Source: Favolaschia claudopus (lineage: Eukaryota > Basidiomycota > Agaricomycetes > Agaricales > Mycenaceae). From it: a stretch of 64,000 nt of DNA. The notes under the pieces were generated by a model that was given only the letters and a program-made list of their open reading frames with translations, was not told where the DNA came from and searched no databases. Of this stretch, positions 36,601 to 49,389 are shown piece after piece. Each line of letters begins with the position of its first letter. Within the stretch, counting starts at the first letter, position 1. The translations under genes and the position numbers were made by a program. Location: assembly GCA_037176885.1 (NCBI GenBank), contig JAWWNJ010000063.1:1116001-1180000 (forward strand), given 5' to 3'.

Positions 36601-37279
36601 GTTGAGCAATGTTTGAGAATGACAACCGGTGCTGTTCGGCGATGCAAGTCGTCGTAGTGGGGGATAGATAAGGACCAGTCAAGCAATAGATTGCTGCAAA
36701 AGTGTCGGCGGGAAGCGTAGAGTACCCGGGTTCGCTATCGGAAGCCAGAGTGCATGATCCAGATTGGGATCGATTCAGCCGCATGATGTCGCCGAAGATT
36801 TAAAAGTCTTGTTGAGTTCCCAAGTTGGTTGCGACGAGAGAAAGCAGAAGAGAAGCATATATCTTGAAGTAGTACTTCTTAAGGGCATACACATCGCCGC
36901 CTGCTCGCAGGCACGCCGACAACAGAGGATGAAGGTGAGAGATGGATGGCAAGAGCTTGACAAGGTGTCGTAATACGGAAACTCCCGCGTTACGAAAGCT
37001 GACGAATCTTGAATTCCATTGGCTGGGTCCTATGTTTCTTTCGGGATTTAGCCCCGAGCGACATAGCCCATTTTCAAGTTGATTTACCGTAAATAGATAG
37101 CAAATCAAGATGCCGAATTGTGTTCTGTTAAAGCTACGGCGGTTTTGAGCAGCGGAAATTACAGGGGAGTGGTCTTGAATGATGTCCGAATGTCTCTCTT
37201 TTTTCTCTTCTTCTCTTTCTTTTTTGGCAACTTGAAAACTTGATTATTTCTCCGTAGCCACAGACATAGGACATAAGCC
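30664..37279 (+). mobile_element. Transposon copy 2 (6616 bp), frame-disrupted
   Basis: Full-length like copies 1 and 4, but with seven single-base insertions and three single-base deletions, all between about 32340 and 33990 (net +4 bp). Outside that segment I find no differences from copy 4 at the sites compared, including the three bases that separate copies 2 and 4 from the rest. Confidence 0.88.
30810..36154 (+). pseudogene. Transposase-like gene of copy 2 with clustered frameshifts
   Basis: Same exon plan as copy 1 shifted by 6618-6622 bp. The first frameshift (extra T, GGTGATTCAT at about 32345) falls in the codons of the first putative catalytic Asp motif. Others affect the end of the YTDSP exon (32608), the exonuclease-like exons (about 32734, 32936, 33239, 33312, 33366, 33580) and the acidic-tract exon (33903, 33985). 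As written it cannot give a full-length product. The exon from 34185 (DDVPTN) onward and the last exon, ending at 36154, are intact. The errors are mostly indels in short homopolymers, so the break may be a consensus error rather than true decay. Confidence 0.7.
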
Positions 37280-37285
37280 GAAACG
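37280..37285. repeat. Junction spacer GAAACG between copies 2 and 3
   Basis: Six bases between AAGCC and GGCTC, identical to the first junction. Confidence 0.9.
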
Positions 37286-40200
37286 GGCTCATTCATCATG
37301 CCTGTGGCTGGCTATGTCTCGGCTAGACATAGGCATTGATCCTGTTTGATCCCGTTAATTCCGCGTGTTCCGAACGCAACAATGATCGTATCATGACACA
37401 CGTTCTCATCTTTCTCATCGACGTCGACGATATGCCTCCCTCTGGATCCTCGGGGAAGAACTTCAAGAGAAAGAAGACACCTAAAAAGAGCAAATCCAGC
37501 CAACCCAAAGGGACTGATGAAGAAGGAAATGGCTGGGGCGGCAAACGATTCGGCGCGGGACGTCCACCCCGCAGCAGTGCAGTTCCGGCTGTAGCAGCGA
37601 AGAGAAGTGTCATTGGAACAGAGCCCCTTCGTGTGCCGGCGCGTTCTCGCCATTCCCGCGATCTCGAGTCAAGCCCTCAAACATACAATTCTTTTTTTGG
37701 ACCTTACAACCACCATCAACCTGCTCCTCTCGGATCGGATTCGCATTCCCCTCCAGCCGCCGGTCCGTCTTCAAGCTTGTGGTCAAAAGTCGGTGCTTCG
37801 GGCGGATCTGCCTCTCAGTCAACGGCGAGAACAGCGCACGGTACGTTCCAACTAGATTTTTCCACGGTTCAACATTAATTCCGCAAACAGCCGTTTCTTC
37901 CCAGATCTCAGTGCCTGACTTCGCTGAGCTCAATGAGCAGCTCGATTATATAACCGAGCACGATGAGCACGGAGATATTGCTGTTGGCGACCAGCTCATT
38001 GATGAAAGTCTTGTAGATGAGGTTTTGGATGCTGTTGAAGCCAATATGACGCAGAAGGAGGCCGAATTAGAGGCATCAGAGGTCTCTCAAGACTCGGCGC
38101 TTCAATTGCAGTTCCGTGCTGTGCGTAAGCGGCTGCGGGCGGAGATCCAGAAATACGGGACTGTTTTGTGCTACAGGCGCGGCGATTTCTTTGACCGGCC
38201 TCCGCATCCGGTATTTTCCTTGCAACGCAGTCTCGATCCGAACCAATTGTACTGGCGCGATATATTTGTCTGGCTGCCGCACCTGCTCCCTGGAAGCCCT
38301 GATAGTTTCAAATGCACCTGTGGTAAGCCCTTGAAGCGAAATGGTACACTATAAATCTTTGTATCATTTTGTTTGTTTACACACAATTTTTCAAGGCTTC
38401 AACGATGATCCTATTGCGCGTCGCATTCGGGCTATGCCTGCCGACTTCTTCTTGCTTACAAGTCGCTTTCTCTGCAGCCCGCGACGTGCTGAGCCGGGAT
38501 GCAATAAAAGCTTTCAAGGCACAGATCCTCATATTATCGAACAGCTGCCTCGATTTGTACAAAAAGCATTCCCTGGTATTTGTCTCGCAATAATATTTCA
38601 TTGCTTTGCAGCTTACAATTTACGGATTAGCCTATATTTCGGCTCGCGGAGCCATATCGAAACTCATGATGTGGCAGATGTTGAACACATTCTCGTCTCG
38701 GCTGGGACCAGCGAAGTTCTCTGAACTTGTCTCTGAGATCCAATACCGCACTCATGCCGAGACTGAGTTGATGTATCTGTCTGCGGCAAATTTTTACCGT
38801 CAATATGGGGTGAAGCAATATTCCGCATTCAAAGATCCGCAACAATATGCTGGATCCGCACCTTCTGTATCGTACCTGAAGGCTTTATTCACGGATCACA
38901 CTGCAGCCCACCGCATTTATGCAGAGCGTGACATTGCTTCACTTCCGTTAACTATTGCGCGCGGTGATCATACTTTTGATGTGAGTCTTTGGTTTTACTT
39001 CCTTCAGTCTATCTCGATTCTCATGCCAATTTCTATCAAGTTCCTCAAACACATGGGGGGTCTGAAGGGTGAACGAATTTTTTCCGCAGCCTATACCATC
39101 ATCAATGAATACGAGGAAGTTCGCGGCCATTCCCTAGTCCTCACGAAATCATTATCATTCGTTCAAGAGATGTTCGAAACTATACAGCAGGGGTTAAAGA
39201 ATGCAAAGCATACCCCGACTCAAATTTTCTACACTGATTCACCTCAATGTAAGCCCACTTTCTTGATGCCTTTCGATATATTGATTGATATTCAGCGGAG
39301 CGCTCGTTCCATGAGTCTGTGAATGCTTCGCTGACCAATAACGTGCAGCCAGTCACCAAGTGGACTGACCTTCCGCGCTGGGAGCGTGCAGTTCAAACAA
39401 CTTCCACATTTTTTGCGGCCGATCCGGTACACATCGAGGATAAAGCTGCCGATGTGCTAGCAGATGCTTTGAATGGGATTTCTACTTCCCACCTTTACCT
39501 CGTTGTTATCGGTATCCGTACCTCGAAGAGTGCAGATAAATCGTCATCTGTGGACATCATTCAGCTTCGAACCCGGAATGGTATCTATTGCTTCAAGGTA
39601 TGTTATCTTATGATTTTATTCCGCGCTAAAGAGATTTCTAGGTTTCAGCTATAACTTCGAGGAGCGAAGTTCTGCCGTCACTCCGCGCAATTCTCACCAA
39701 CCCGTCTATCATCAAAATTGGTTGCGCAGTTCAGCAGGCCCTCCAGACAATTTCCGACTCCTTTGATTTACCCGAAATTCGAGAGACACTCAAGTGTCGA
39801 AACCCCCCTATTCTTGAATTGGCCAAGTATGCCAAATTGAAAGGAGTTCTCGATGACCCGTGTCCTTCGCTTCACGCACTTGCAGGGACTGTTCTTAAGC
39901 GCTTCTTTCCTTCATCCTCTCCATCCTTTTCCGCCACTCCAACTCCCCAGCAACTCGAGATTTTATTCTCTGAGGTTGAATGCGGATGGCAGATCTTTCT
40001 CTCGCTTCGCAATCGTGACTCGCTAGGGCTTCCACTGCTTCCTCTACAAGCCAGACGCGATGGCCAACTTGTAACTCTCATGCAGAGTTGCAAGGCTGTC
40101 GCCGAGGGTGTAATTGTAGGTGAACACGACGGTTTTCTTGACGCAGTCATGGACGACAACAAGAATACGAAACGAATCAATGTGTCGATAAGCCGTTCGC

Positions 40201-42765
40201 TCATCGTAATCACCAAGGTAATAATCATTCTCTCAATTCAATTATTTCAATGAACCTTATTTGACTACAGGTCCTGGTTCCTGGTGCGATTCACACTCTG
40301 CACGGACAGACTATTGAATGGATTTTTAACCATGGAGCTCGTGCAGTTGTTACAACATCACAGCTTCATACGCGGGGTGCGATTGCACCAGTTGTAGTCA
40401 GTGCTGCTGCGCGTGCCTTCGCGGTTCCTGCTCCTGTAACCTCCTACGACGAGGATGCGGAGTTTATATTGACTCACGGCACGAATCCAAATTCAATTGA
40501 ATTTGAACATTGGTCCGTGGACGCAGCGTACACACCGGATGCAGACGACTCGGACGACGACGATTCCGATTCGGAGACGGAGGACGATCCTTATGGTCAG
40601 TTGGTCTCGGGACTTTTCGTAAGTTCTTTAATTCTCGTGTTTTTGGCTTGCCTAAAGAATCTCCAGGATGCGAGCGCAACACGAGACACTGACGCGATGG
40701 ATGTTGACGGGATTGATTGGAATATCGGTCAGAATAATCCTGTACGTCCCGGGCCACCCATCGGTAGAAGTCGAATTGAACTGACAGAGTGTTTCTTTGA
40801 AGGATGATGTTCCAACCAACGTCATTGTCGAAAATCTGGTTGGTGCCACAAACCTACTACGAAATTCGGAAACCCTCCCCTCGCGTGTCCTCGACGATGT
40901 CTTCCATTTCATGGACAGACTTCTGCGTCTCCTGTCCAAGAAACACTCAGCATTTAAAGCTTTTGCTCATGATTTCAGCGAAGCGATTTTTATTCGGGAC
41001 CGATCTGACGAAAAAGCAGTTCGTGCTGTTCTCGAGCAGCATGCAGTCAGTTGGGAATACGCAAAACGCGCCAAGTCAAAAGCTCTCAATCAACGAATTC
41101 GTCGCTACATTCCCCGCCGCGACGTGTTGTTGAAGAGGGTAGAGAAACTGTTTACCGCTTACGGAGACATGGTTTGCTCGACGAAGAAGTCCCGTGGGGT
41201 GTTCTTTTCTGACGAAGCGAAAGAGATGGCCAGCCGGCTTCTCGACACGGTGCAGAAGGGTTATCTTTCCGACCCGCCCAATATTCCTCTCTATTATTTG
41301 AAGGGAAAGGACAGGGATGGTTTGAATCTCTATCGTACCGTTCGCGGGACTAATTCAGTCGAGGGCGGCTTCCACATGACTGTTCGCCGAATTTTCGGCT
41401 CTCTGCGAGCTTCTCCAGAGCTGGCCGAATCTCTACTTCTCAATTGGATCCCGCGTCGTACGGAAGCGATGCGCGGTGTGTGCGGATGCAGCATGTCGCA
41501 AGCGACATGAATGCATGGGGAAGGGTGGGCAAAAATATTGCACATGCAATCACCCGCCGTTGAAAGGTCGGAAGGTTCGAATGACGGAAGACCAGATCAA
41601 GAAGATTCACGCGAAAGAGGACGCTGCCGCGAATCCGTAGATGTTGAATAAATTGTTGTGTTGCTTCTTGAATCCAGTCCACTGTTGAACCGTCGAATCA
41701 GTTGAAATACAAGACTATTAGCGGCACATGCAGCACGAGACGCGAATTCGCGTCTGTGGTACATGTGCGGCTAAGCCAACAATCTGTCAAGCACAGTGCA
41801 TACTTCGTGGGCGAGTTATAGGGCAGCGTCGCATCTGCGGATATGTCGTACGAGGTGTGGGGAGGTGTTGCTGTACAGGGTCGGAATCATAGAGCCAACA
41901 ATACAGTGCGACCAAGAGACTGAATCATCAGTAAGAGTTTGAATATATAAGTATTTTGACGCACCGGAGTCCTCTAGAAGAAGGTCCACCTGCTGACTGA
42001 GCACTGAGGAGAACGAGCATCGAAGCGATGGGGCTGGAATATTGCTGGCTGGAATACATCGAACCCGGCGAGGATATCTTGATCTTGTTGAGCAATGTTT
42101 GAGAATGACAACCGGTGCTGTTCGGCGATGCAAGTCGTCGTAGTGGGGGATAGATAAGGACCAGTCAAGCAATAGATTGCTGCAAAAGTGTCGGCGGGAA
42201 GCGTAGAGTACCCGGGTTCGCTATCGGAAGCCAGAGTGCATGATCCAGATTGGGATCGATTCAGCCGCATGATGTCGCCGAAGATTTAAAAGTCTTGTTG
42301 AGTTCCCAAGTTGGTTGCGACGAGAGAAAGCAGAAGAGAAGCATATATCTTGAAGTAGTACTTCTTAAGGGCATACACATCGCCGCCTGCTCGCAGGCAC
42401 GCCGACAACAGAGGATGAAGGTGAGAGATGGATGGCAAGAGCTTGACAAGGTGTCGTAATACGGAAACTCCCGCGTTACGAAAGCTGACGAATCTTGAAT
42501 TCCATTGGCTGGGTCCTATGTTTCTTTCGGGATTTAGCCCCGAGCGACATAGCCCATTTTCAAGTTGATTTACCGTAAATAGATAGCAAATCAAGATGCC
42601 GAATTGTGTTCTGTTAAAGCTACGGCGGTTTTGAGCAGCGGAAATTACAGGGGAGTGGTCTTGAATGATGTCCGAATGTCTCTCTTTTTTCTCTTCTTCT
42701 CTTTCTTTTTTGGCAACTTGAAAACTTGATTATTTCTCCGTAGCCACAGACATAGGACATAAGCC
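37286..42765 (+). mobile_element. Transposon copy 3, internally deleted (5480 bp)
   Basis: Identical in layout to copy 1 except for loss of the 1132 bp equivalent to 28221-29352. The join reads CGTCGTA/CGGAAGCG at 41460/41461 with no clear microhomology. It carries GCTGTT where copies 1, 2 and 4 have GCCGTT (near 38031). Both ends and the 3' noncoding region are kept. Confidence 0.9.
37432..41510 (+). CDS. C-terminally truncated transposase-like protein of copy 3
   Basis: Exons 1-9 follow the copy 1 plan (offset 13240). The tenth exon starts at 40803 and runs through the deletion join: after NWIPRR the frame continues TEAMRGVCGCSMSQAT and stops at 41510, for about 1202 residues. All three putative DDE acids and the exonuclease-like insertion remain. 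The last approximately 417 residues, including the Cys-rich C-terminus, are gone, as is the exon 10 splice donor. The product could be inactive, or could still bind DNA or partners and interfere with the full-length protein; that is speculation. Confidence 0.7.
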
Positions 42766-42771
42766 GAAACG
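42766..42771. repeat. Junction spacer GAAACG between copies 3 and 4
   Basis: Same 6-nt spacer as the other junctions, between the deleted copy 3 and full-length copy 4. Confidence 0.9.
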
Positions 42772-45700
42772 GGCTCATTCATCATGCCTGTGGCTGGCTA
42801 TGTCTCGGCTAGACATAGGCATTGATCCTGTTTGATCCCGTTAATTCCGCGTGTTCCGAACGCAACAATGATCGTATCATGACACACGTTCTCATCTTTC
42901 TCATCGACGTCGACGATATGCCTCCCTCTGGATCCTCGGGGAAGAACTTCAAGAGAAAGAAGACACCTAAAAAGAGCAAATCCAGCCAACCCAAAGGGAC
43001 TGATGAAGAAGGAAATGGCTGGGGCGGCAAACGATTCGGCGCGGGACGTCCACCCCGCAGCAGTGCAGTTCCGGCTGTAGCAGCGAAGAGAAGTGTCATT
43101 GGAACAGAGCCCCTTCGTGTGCCGGCGCGTTCTCGCCATTCCCGCGATCTCGAGTCAAGCCCTCAAACATACAATTCTTTTTTTGGACCTTACAACCACC
43201 ATCAACCTGCTCCTCTCGGATCGGATTCGCATTCCCCTCCAGCCGCCGGTCCGTCTTCAAGCTTGTGGTCAAAAGTCGGTGCTTCGGGCGGATCTGCCTC
43301 TCAGTCAACGGCGAGAACAGCGCACGGTACGTTCCAACTAGATTTTTCCACGGTTCAACATTAATTCCGCAAACAGCCGTTTCTTCCCAGATCTCAGTGC
43401 CTGACTTCGCTGAGCTCAATGAGCAGCTCGATTATATAACCGAGCACGATGAGCACGGAGATATTGCTGTTGGCGACCAGCTCATTGATGAAAGTCTTGT
43501 AGATGAGGTTTTGGATGCCGTTGAAGCCAATATGACGCAGAAGGAGGCCGAATTAGAGGCATCAGAGGTCTCTCAAGACTCGGCGCTTCAATTGCAGTTC
43601 CGTGCTGTGCGTAAGCGGCTGCGGGCGGAGATCCAGAAATACGGGACTGTTTTGTGCTACAGGCGCGGCGATTTCTTTGACCGGCCTCCGCATCCGGTAT
43701 TTTCCTTGCAACGCAGTCTCGATCCGAACCAATTGTACTGGCGCGATATATTTGTCTGGCTGCCGCACCTGCTCCCTGGAAGCCCTGATAGTTTCAAATG
43801 CACCTGTGGTAAGCCCTTGAAGCGAAATGGTACACTATAAATCTTTGTATCATTTTGTTTGTTTACACACAATTTTTCAAGGCTTCAACGATGATCCTAT
43901 TGCGCGTCGCATTCGGGCTATGCCTGCCGACTTCTTCTTGCTTACAAGTCGCTTTCTCTGCAGCCCGCGACGTGCTGAGCCGGGATGCAATAAAAGCTTT
44001 CAAGGCACAGATCCTCATATTATCGAACAGCTGCCTCGATTTGTACAAAAAGCATTCCCTGGTATTTGTCTCGCAATAATATTTCATTGCTTTGCAGCTT
44101 ACAATTTACGGATTAGCCTATATTTCGGCTCGCGGAGCCATATCGAAACTCATGATGTGGCAGATGTTGAACACATTCTCGTCTCGGCTGGGACCAGCGA
44201 AGTTCTCTGAACTTGTCTCTGAGATCCAATACCGCACTCATGCCAAGACTGAGTTGATGTATCTGTCTGCGGCAAATTTTTACCGTCAATATGGGGTGAA
44301 GCAATATTCCGCATTCAAAGATCCGCAACAATATGCTGGATCCGCACCTTCTGTATCGTACCTGAAGGCTTTATTCACGGATCACACTGCAGCCCACCGC
44401 ATTTATGCAGAGCGTGACATTGCTTCACTTCCGTTAACTATTGCGCGCGGTGATCATACTTTTGATGTGAGTCTTTGGTTTTACTTCCTTCAGTCTATCT
44501 CGATTCTCATGCCAATTTCTATCAAGTTCCTCAAACACATGGGGGGTCTGAAGGGTGAACGAATTTTTTCCGCAGCCTATACCATCATCAATGAATACGA
44601 GGAAGTTCGCGGCCATTCCCTAGTCCTCACGAAATCATTATCATTCGTTCAAGAGATGTTCGAAACTATACAGCAGGGGTTAAAGAATGCAAAGCATACC
44701 CCGACTCAAATTTTCTACACTGATTCACCTCAATGTAAGCCCACTTTCTTGATGCCTTTCGATATATTGATTGATATTCAGCGGAGCGCTCGTTCCATGA
44801 GTCTGTGAATGCTTCGCTGACCAATAACGTGCAGCCAGTCACCAAGTGGACTGACCTTCCGCGCTGGGAGTGTGCAGTTCAAACAACTTCCACATTTTTT
44901 GCGGCCGATCCGGTACACATCGAGGATAAAGCTGCCGATGTGCTAGCAGATGCTTTGAATGGGATTTCTACTTCCCACCTTTACCTCGTTGTTATCGGTA
45001 TCCGTACCTCGAAGAGTGCAGATAAATCGTCATCTGTGGACATCATTCAGCTTCGAACCCGGAATGGTATCTATTGCTTCAAGGTATGTTATCTTATGAT
45101 TTTATTCCGCGCTAAAGAGATTTCTAGGTTTCAGCTATAACTTCGAGGAGCGAAGTTCTGCCGTCACTCCGCGCAATTCTCACCAACCCGTCTATCATCA
45201 AAATTGGTTGCGCAGTTCAGCAGGCCCTCCAGACAATTTCCGACTCCTTTGATTTACCCGAAATTCGAGAGACACTCAAGTGTCGAAACCCCCCTATTCT
45301 TGAATTGGCCAAGTATGCCAAATTGAAAGGAGTTCTCGATGACCCGTGTCCTTCGCTTCACGCACTTGCAGGGACTGTTCTTAAGCGCTTCTTTCCTTCA
45401 TCCTCTCCATCCTTTTCCGCCACTCCAACTCCCCAGCAACTCGAGATTTTATTCTCTGAGGTTGAATGCGGATGGCAGATCTTTCTCTCGCTTCGCAATC
45501 GTGACTCGCTAGGGCTTCCACTGCTTCCTCTACAAGCCAGACGCGATGGCCAACTTGTAACTCTCATGCAGAGTTGCAAGGCTGTCGCCGAGGGTGTAAT
45601 TGTAGGCGAACACGACGGTTTTCTTGACGCAGTCATGGACGACAACAAGAATACGAAACGAATCAATGTGTCGATAAGCCGTTCGCTCATCGTAATCACC

Positions 45701-48700
45701 AAGGTAATAATCATTCTCTCAATTCAATTATTTCAATGAACCTTATTTGACTACAGGTCCTGGTTCCTGGTGCGATTCACACTCTGCACGGACAGACTAT
45801 TGAATGGATTTTTAACCATGGAGCTCGTGCAGTTGTTACAACATCACAGCTTCATACGCGGGGTGCGATTGCACCAGTTGTAGTCAGTGCTGCTGCGCGT
45901 GCCTTCGCGGTTCCTGCTCCTGTAACCTCCTACGACGAGGATGCGGAGTTTATATTGACTCACGGCACGAATCCAAATTCAATTGAATTTGAACATTGGT
46001 CCGTGGACGCAGCGTACACACCGGATGCAGACGACTCGGACGACGACGATTCCGATTCGGAGACGGAGGACGATCCTTATGGTCAGTTGGTCTCGGGACT
46101 TTTCGTAAGTTCTTTAATTCTCGTGTTTTTGGCTTGCCTAAAGAATCTCCAGGATGCGAGCGCAACACGAGACACTGACGCGATGGATGTTGACGGGATT
46201 GATTGGAATATCGGTCAGAATAATCCTGTACGTCCCGGGCCACCCATCGGTAGAAGTCGAATTGAACTGACAGAGTGTTTCTTTGAAGGATGATGTTCCA
46301 ACCAACGTCATTGTCGAAAATCTGGTTGGTGCCACAAACCTACTACGAAATTCGGAAACCCTCCCCTCGCGTGTCCTCGACGATGTCTTCCATTTCATGG
46401 ACAGACTTCTGCGTCTCCTGTCCAAGAAACACTCAGCATTTAAAGCTTTTGCTCATGATTTCAGCGAAGCGATTTTTATTCGGGACCGATCTGACGAAAA
46501 AGCAGTTCGTGCTGTTCTCGAGCAGCATGCAGTCAGTTGGGAATACGCAAAACGCGCCAAGTCAAAAGCTCTCAATCAACGAATTCGTCGCTACATTCCC
46601 CGCCGCGACGTGTTGTTGAAGAGGGTAGAGAAACTGTTTACCGCTTACGGAGACATGGTTTGCTCGACGAAGAAGTCCCGTGGGGTGTTCTTTTCTGACG
46701 AAGCGAAAGAGATGGCCAGCCGGCTTCTCGACACGGTGCAGAAGGGTTATCTTTCCGACCCGCCCAATATTCCTCTCTATTATTTGAAGGGAAAGGACAG
46801 GGATGGTTTGAATCTCTATCGTACCGTTCGCGGGACTAATTCAGTCGAGGGCGGCTTCCACATGACTGTTCGCCGAATTTTCGGCTCTCTGCGAGCTTCT
46901 CCAGAGCTGGCCGAATCTCTACTTCTCAATTGGATCCCGCGTCGTAATATGCGAGTAAGTATAATGACTGTTTACATTGCCAAGCTGATTGACTTCTAAT
47001 CTAGGTTGGTTATCACAATCGTACGGGGAAAAAGTTCAGTGGGCACTTTGACTTCGCTCTTCGAGACGAAATTGTGGAAGTTTCCATTGCAGTCGGTTCC
47101 AAGCCCTCGTTCCCGCCTCCCCGAATCCTTTCGACTCGTATTGCCACATCAGAAACGATTGGTATACTCCCCATCTCCAAAGCCCTCGCTAAAGAGTTCA
47201 ACATGACTACCCTGCCCCGACCGCATGTTACAGGAGTACCACACCATCGTGATACTCCTGTCCATGCACTGACTCGTCTATGCACCAAGGCACCGAATAT
47301 ATACCGATTCCTTCAACTCCGGCAATTGGTTCTCTTCGCTGTACTTCCAATCCACACTCACAAAGAATACATCACCTTCAAAATTATCATTGCCGACCCC
47401 CGCTACAGGAAGGCGGGTAAAATTGTTTTCCCCCCTCACGAGCATTGGAGAAACATAGATTGGGATAAGTTGGCTCGCGCGTGGAATGAATCGGTTCACC
47501 TCCAGTCGCGGAGCATTACTGATTCCAACCAGCGGCTATATTATAAACTTCCCCAACAGTTGGAAGCTCACCACAAGAAGACCATCTTGTGGACTTCGGA
47601 ACGTGCTACACTCGGAGATGGCACAAACTTCGCTGCGCGCAAAGCCCTCATCGAGATTCTCAAAGCCCCTGATAACTGTGCCGATGTTCTCCCCGCAATA
47701 CCTCTCCCTGAACCCGTTGCTGATGGAGAGCTGGATCATTCTCTCGGCGGTGGGTTGCTTCCGTCTTCCAAAAGTTTTACTCAAAGCTTCATAGGTTCGA
47801 TCGATATCAATTCGTTTATTCCGCAGGCTGACAGTGTCACTGTCGGAGAAGGCTCAGATTTTGTGGAACGGGACGGAAGTGATTTAGCTGCTGATATCCC
47901 GTCAGTACAGCTCGTCCTTCCACTTGGATATTCACACGCGGGCCCGGTCATTGCAAGCACTTCAAACCCTCCACACGTTACTCCAGTATCTACCCGAACT
48001 TTCCCTTCTCTACCCCAAGTTGAGCGCCAACTCCTCCTGCCCGGAGCTGCCGCACCCGTAGCTCAGACGTCTCGAGCTCGGAAGCGATGCGCAGTGTGTG
48101 CGGATGCAGCATGTCGCAAGCGACATGAATGCATGGGGAAGGGTGGGCAAAAATATTGCACATGCAATCACCCGCCGTTGAAAGGTCGGAAGGTTCGAAT
48201 GACGGAAGACCAGATCAAGAAGATTCACGCGAAAGAGGACGCTGCCGCGAATCCGTAGATGTTGAATAAATTGTTGTGTTGCTTCTTGAATCCAGTCCAC
48301 TGTTGAACCGTCGAATCAGTTGAAATACAAGACTATTAGCGGCACATGCAGCACGAGACGCGAATTCGCGTCTGTGGTACATGTGCGGCTAAGCCAACAA
48401 TCTGTCAAGCACAGTGCATACTTCGTGGGCGAGTTATAGGGCAGCGTCGCATCTGCGGATATGTCGTACGAGGTGTGGGGAGGTGTTGCTGTACAGGGTC
48501 GGAATCATAGAGCCAACAATACAGTGCGACCAAGAGACTGAATCATCAGTAAGAGTTTGAATATATAAGTATTTTGACGCACCGGAGTCCTCTAGAAGAA
48601 GGTCCACCTGCTGACTGAGCACTGAGGAGAACGAGCATCGAAGCGATGGGGCTGGAATATTGCTGGCTGGAATACATCGAACCCGGCGAGGATATCTTGA

Positions 48701-49383
48701 TCTTGTTGAGCAATGTTTGAGAATGACAACCGGTGCTGTTCGGCGATGCAAGTCGTCGTAGTGGGGGATAGATAAGGACCAGTCAAGCAATAGATTGCTG
48801 CAAAAGTGTCGGCGGGAAGCGTAGAGTACCCGGGTTCGCTATCGGAAGCCAGAGTGCATGATCCAGATTGGGATCGATTCAGCCGCATGATGTCGCCGAA
48901 GATTTAAAAGTCTTGTTGAGTTCCCAAGTTGGTTGCGACGAGAGAAAGCAGAAGAGAAGCATATATCTTGAAGTAGTACTTCTTAAGGGCATACACATCG
49001 CCGCCTGCTCGCAGGCACGCCGACAACAGAGGATGAAGGTGAGAGATGGATGGCAAGAGCTTGACAAGGTGTCGTAATACGGAAACTCCCGCGTTACGAA
49101 AGCTGACGAATCTTGAATTCCATTGGCTGGGTCCTATGTTTCTTTCGGGATTTAGCCCCGAGCGACATAGCCCATTTTCAAGTTGATTTACCGTAAATAG
49201 ATAGCAAATCAAGATGCCGAATTGTGTTCTGTTAAAGCTACGGCGGTTTTGAGCAGCGGAAATTACAGGGGAGTGGTCTTGAATGATGTCCGAATGTCTC
49301 TCTTTTTTCTCTTCTTCTCTTTCTTTTTTGGCAACTTGAAAACTTGATTATTTCTCCGTAGCCACAGACATAGGACATAAGCC
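42772..49383 (+). mobile_element. Transposon copy 4, full length (6612 bp)
   Basis: Same length as copy 1, but shares three bases with copy 2: CCAAGACTG near 44244, GAGTGTGCAG near 44868 and GTAGGCGAAC near 45603. It has none of the copy 2 indels. Confidence 0.92.
42918..48258 (+). CDS. Transposase-like protein of copy 4, intact
   Basis: The exon set of copy 1 shifted by 18726 bp; all joins keep frame, giving about 1606 residues. Relative to copy 1 it has two amino-acid changes that I can see: Glu to Lys in the THAKTE segment before the first catalytic motif, and Arg to Cys in PRWECAV just before the exonuclease-like region. The catalytic motifs GDHTFD, YTDSP and TNSVEGG are unchanged, as is the C-terminal Cys cluster. 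With copy 1 it is one of two apparently functional sources of transposase in the array. Confidence 0.8.
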
Positions 49384-49389
49384 GAAACG
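49384..49389. repeat. Junction spacer GAAACG between copies 4 and 5
   Basis: Fourth and last internal junction, the same 6 nt. Confidence 0.9.
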
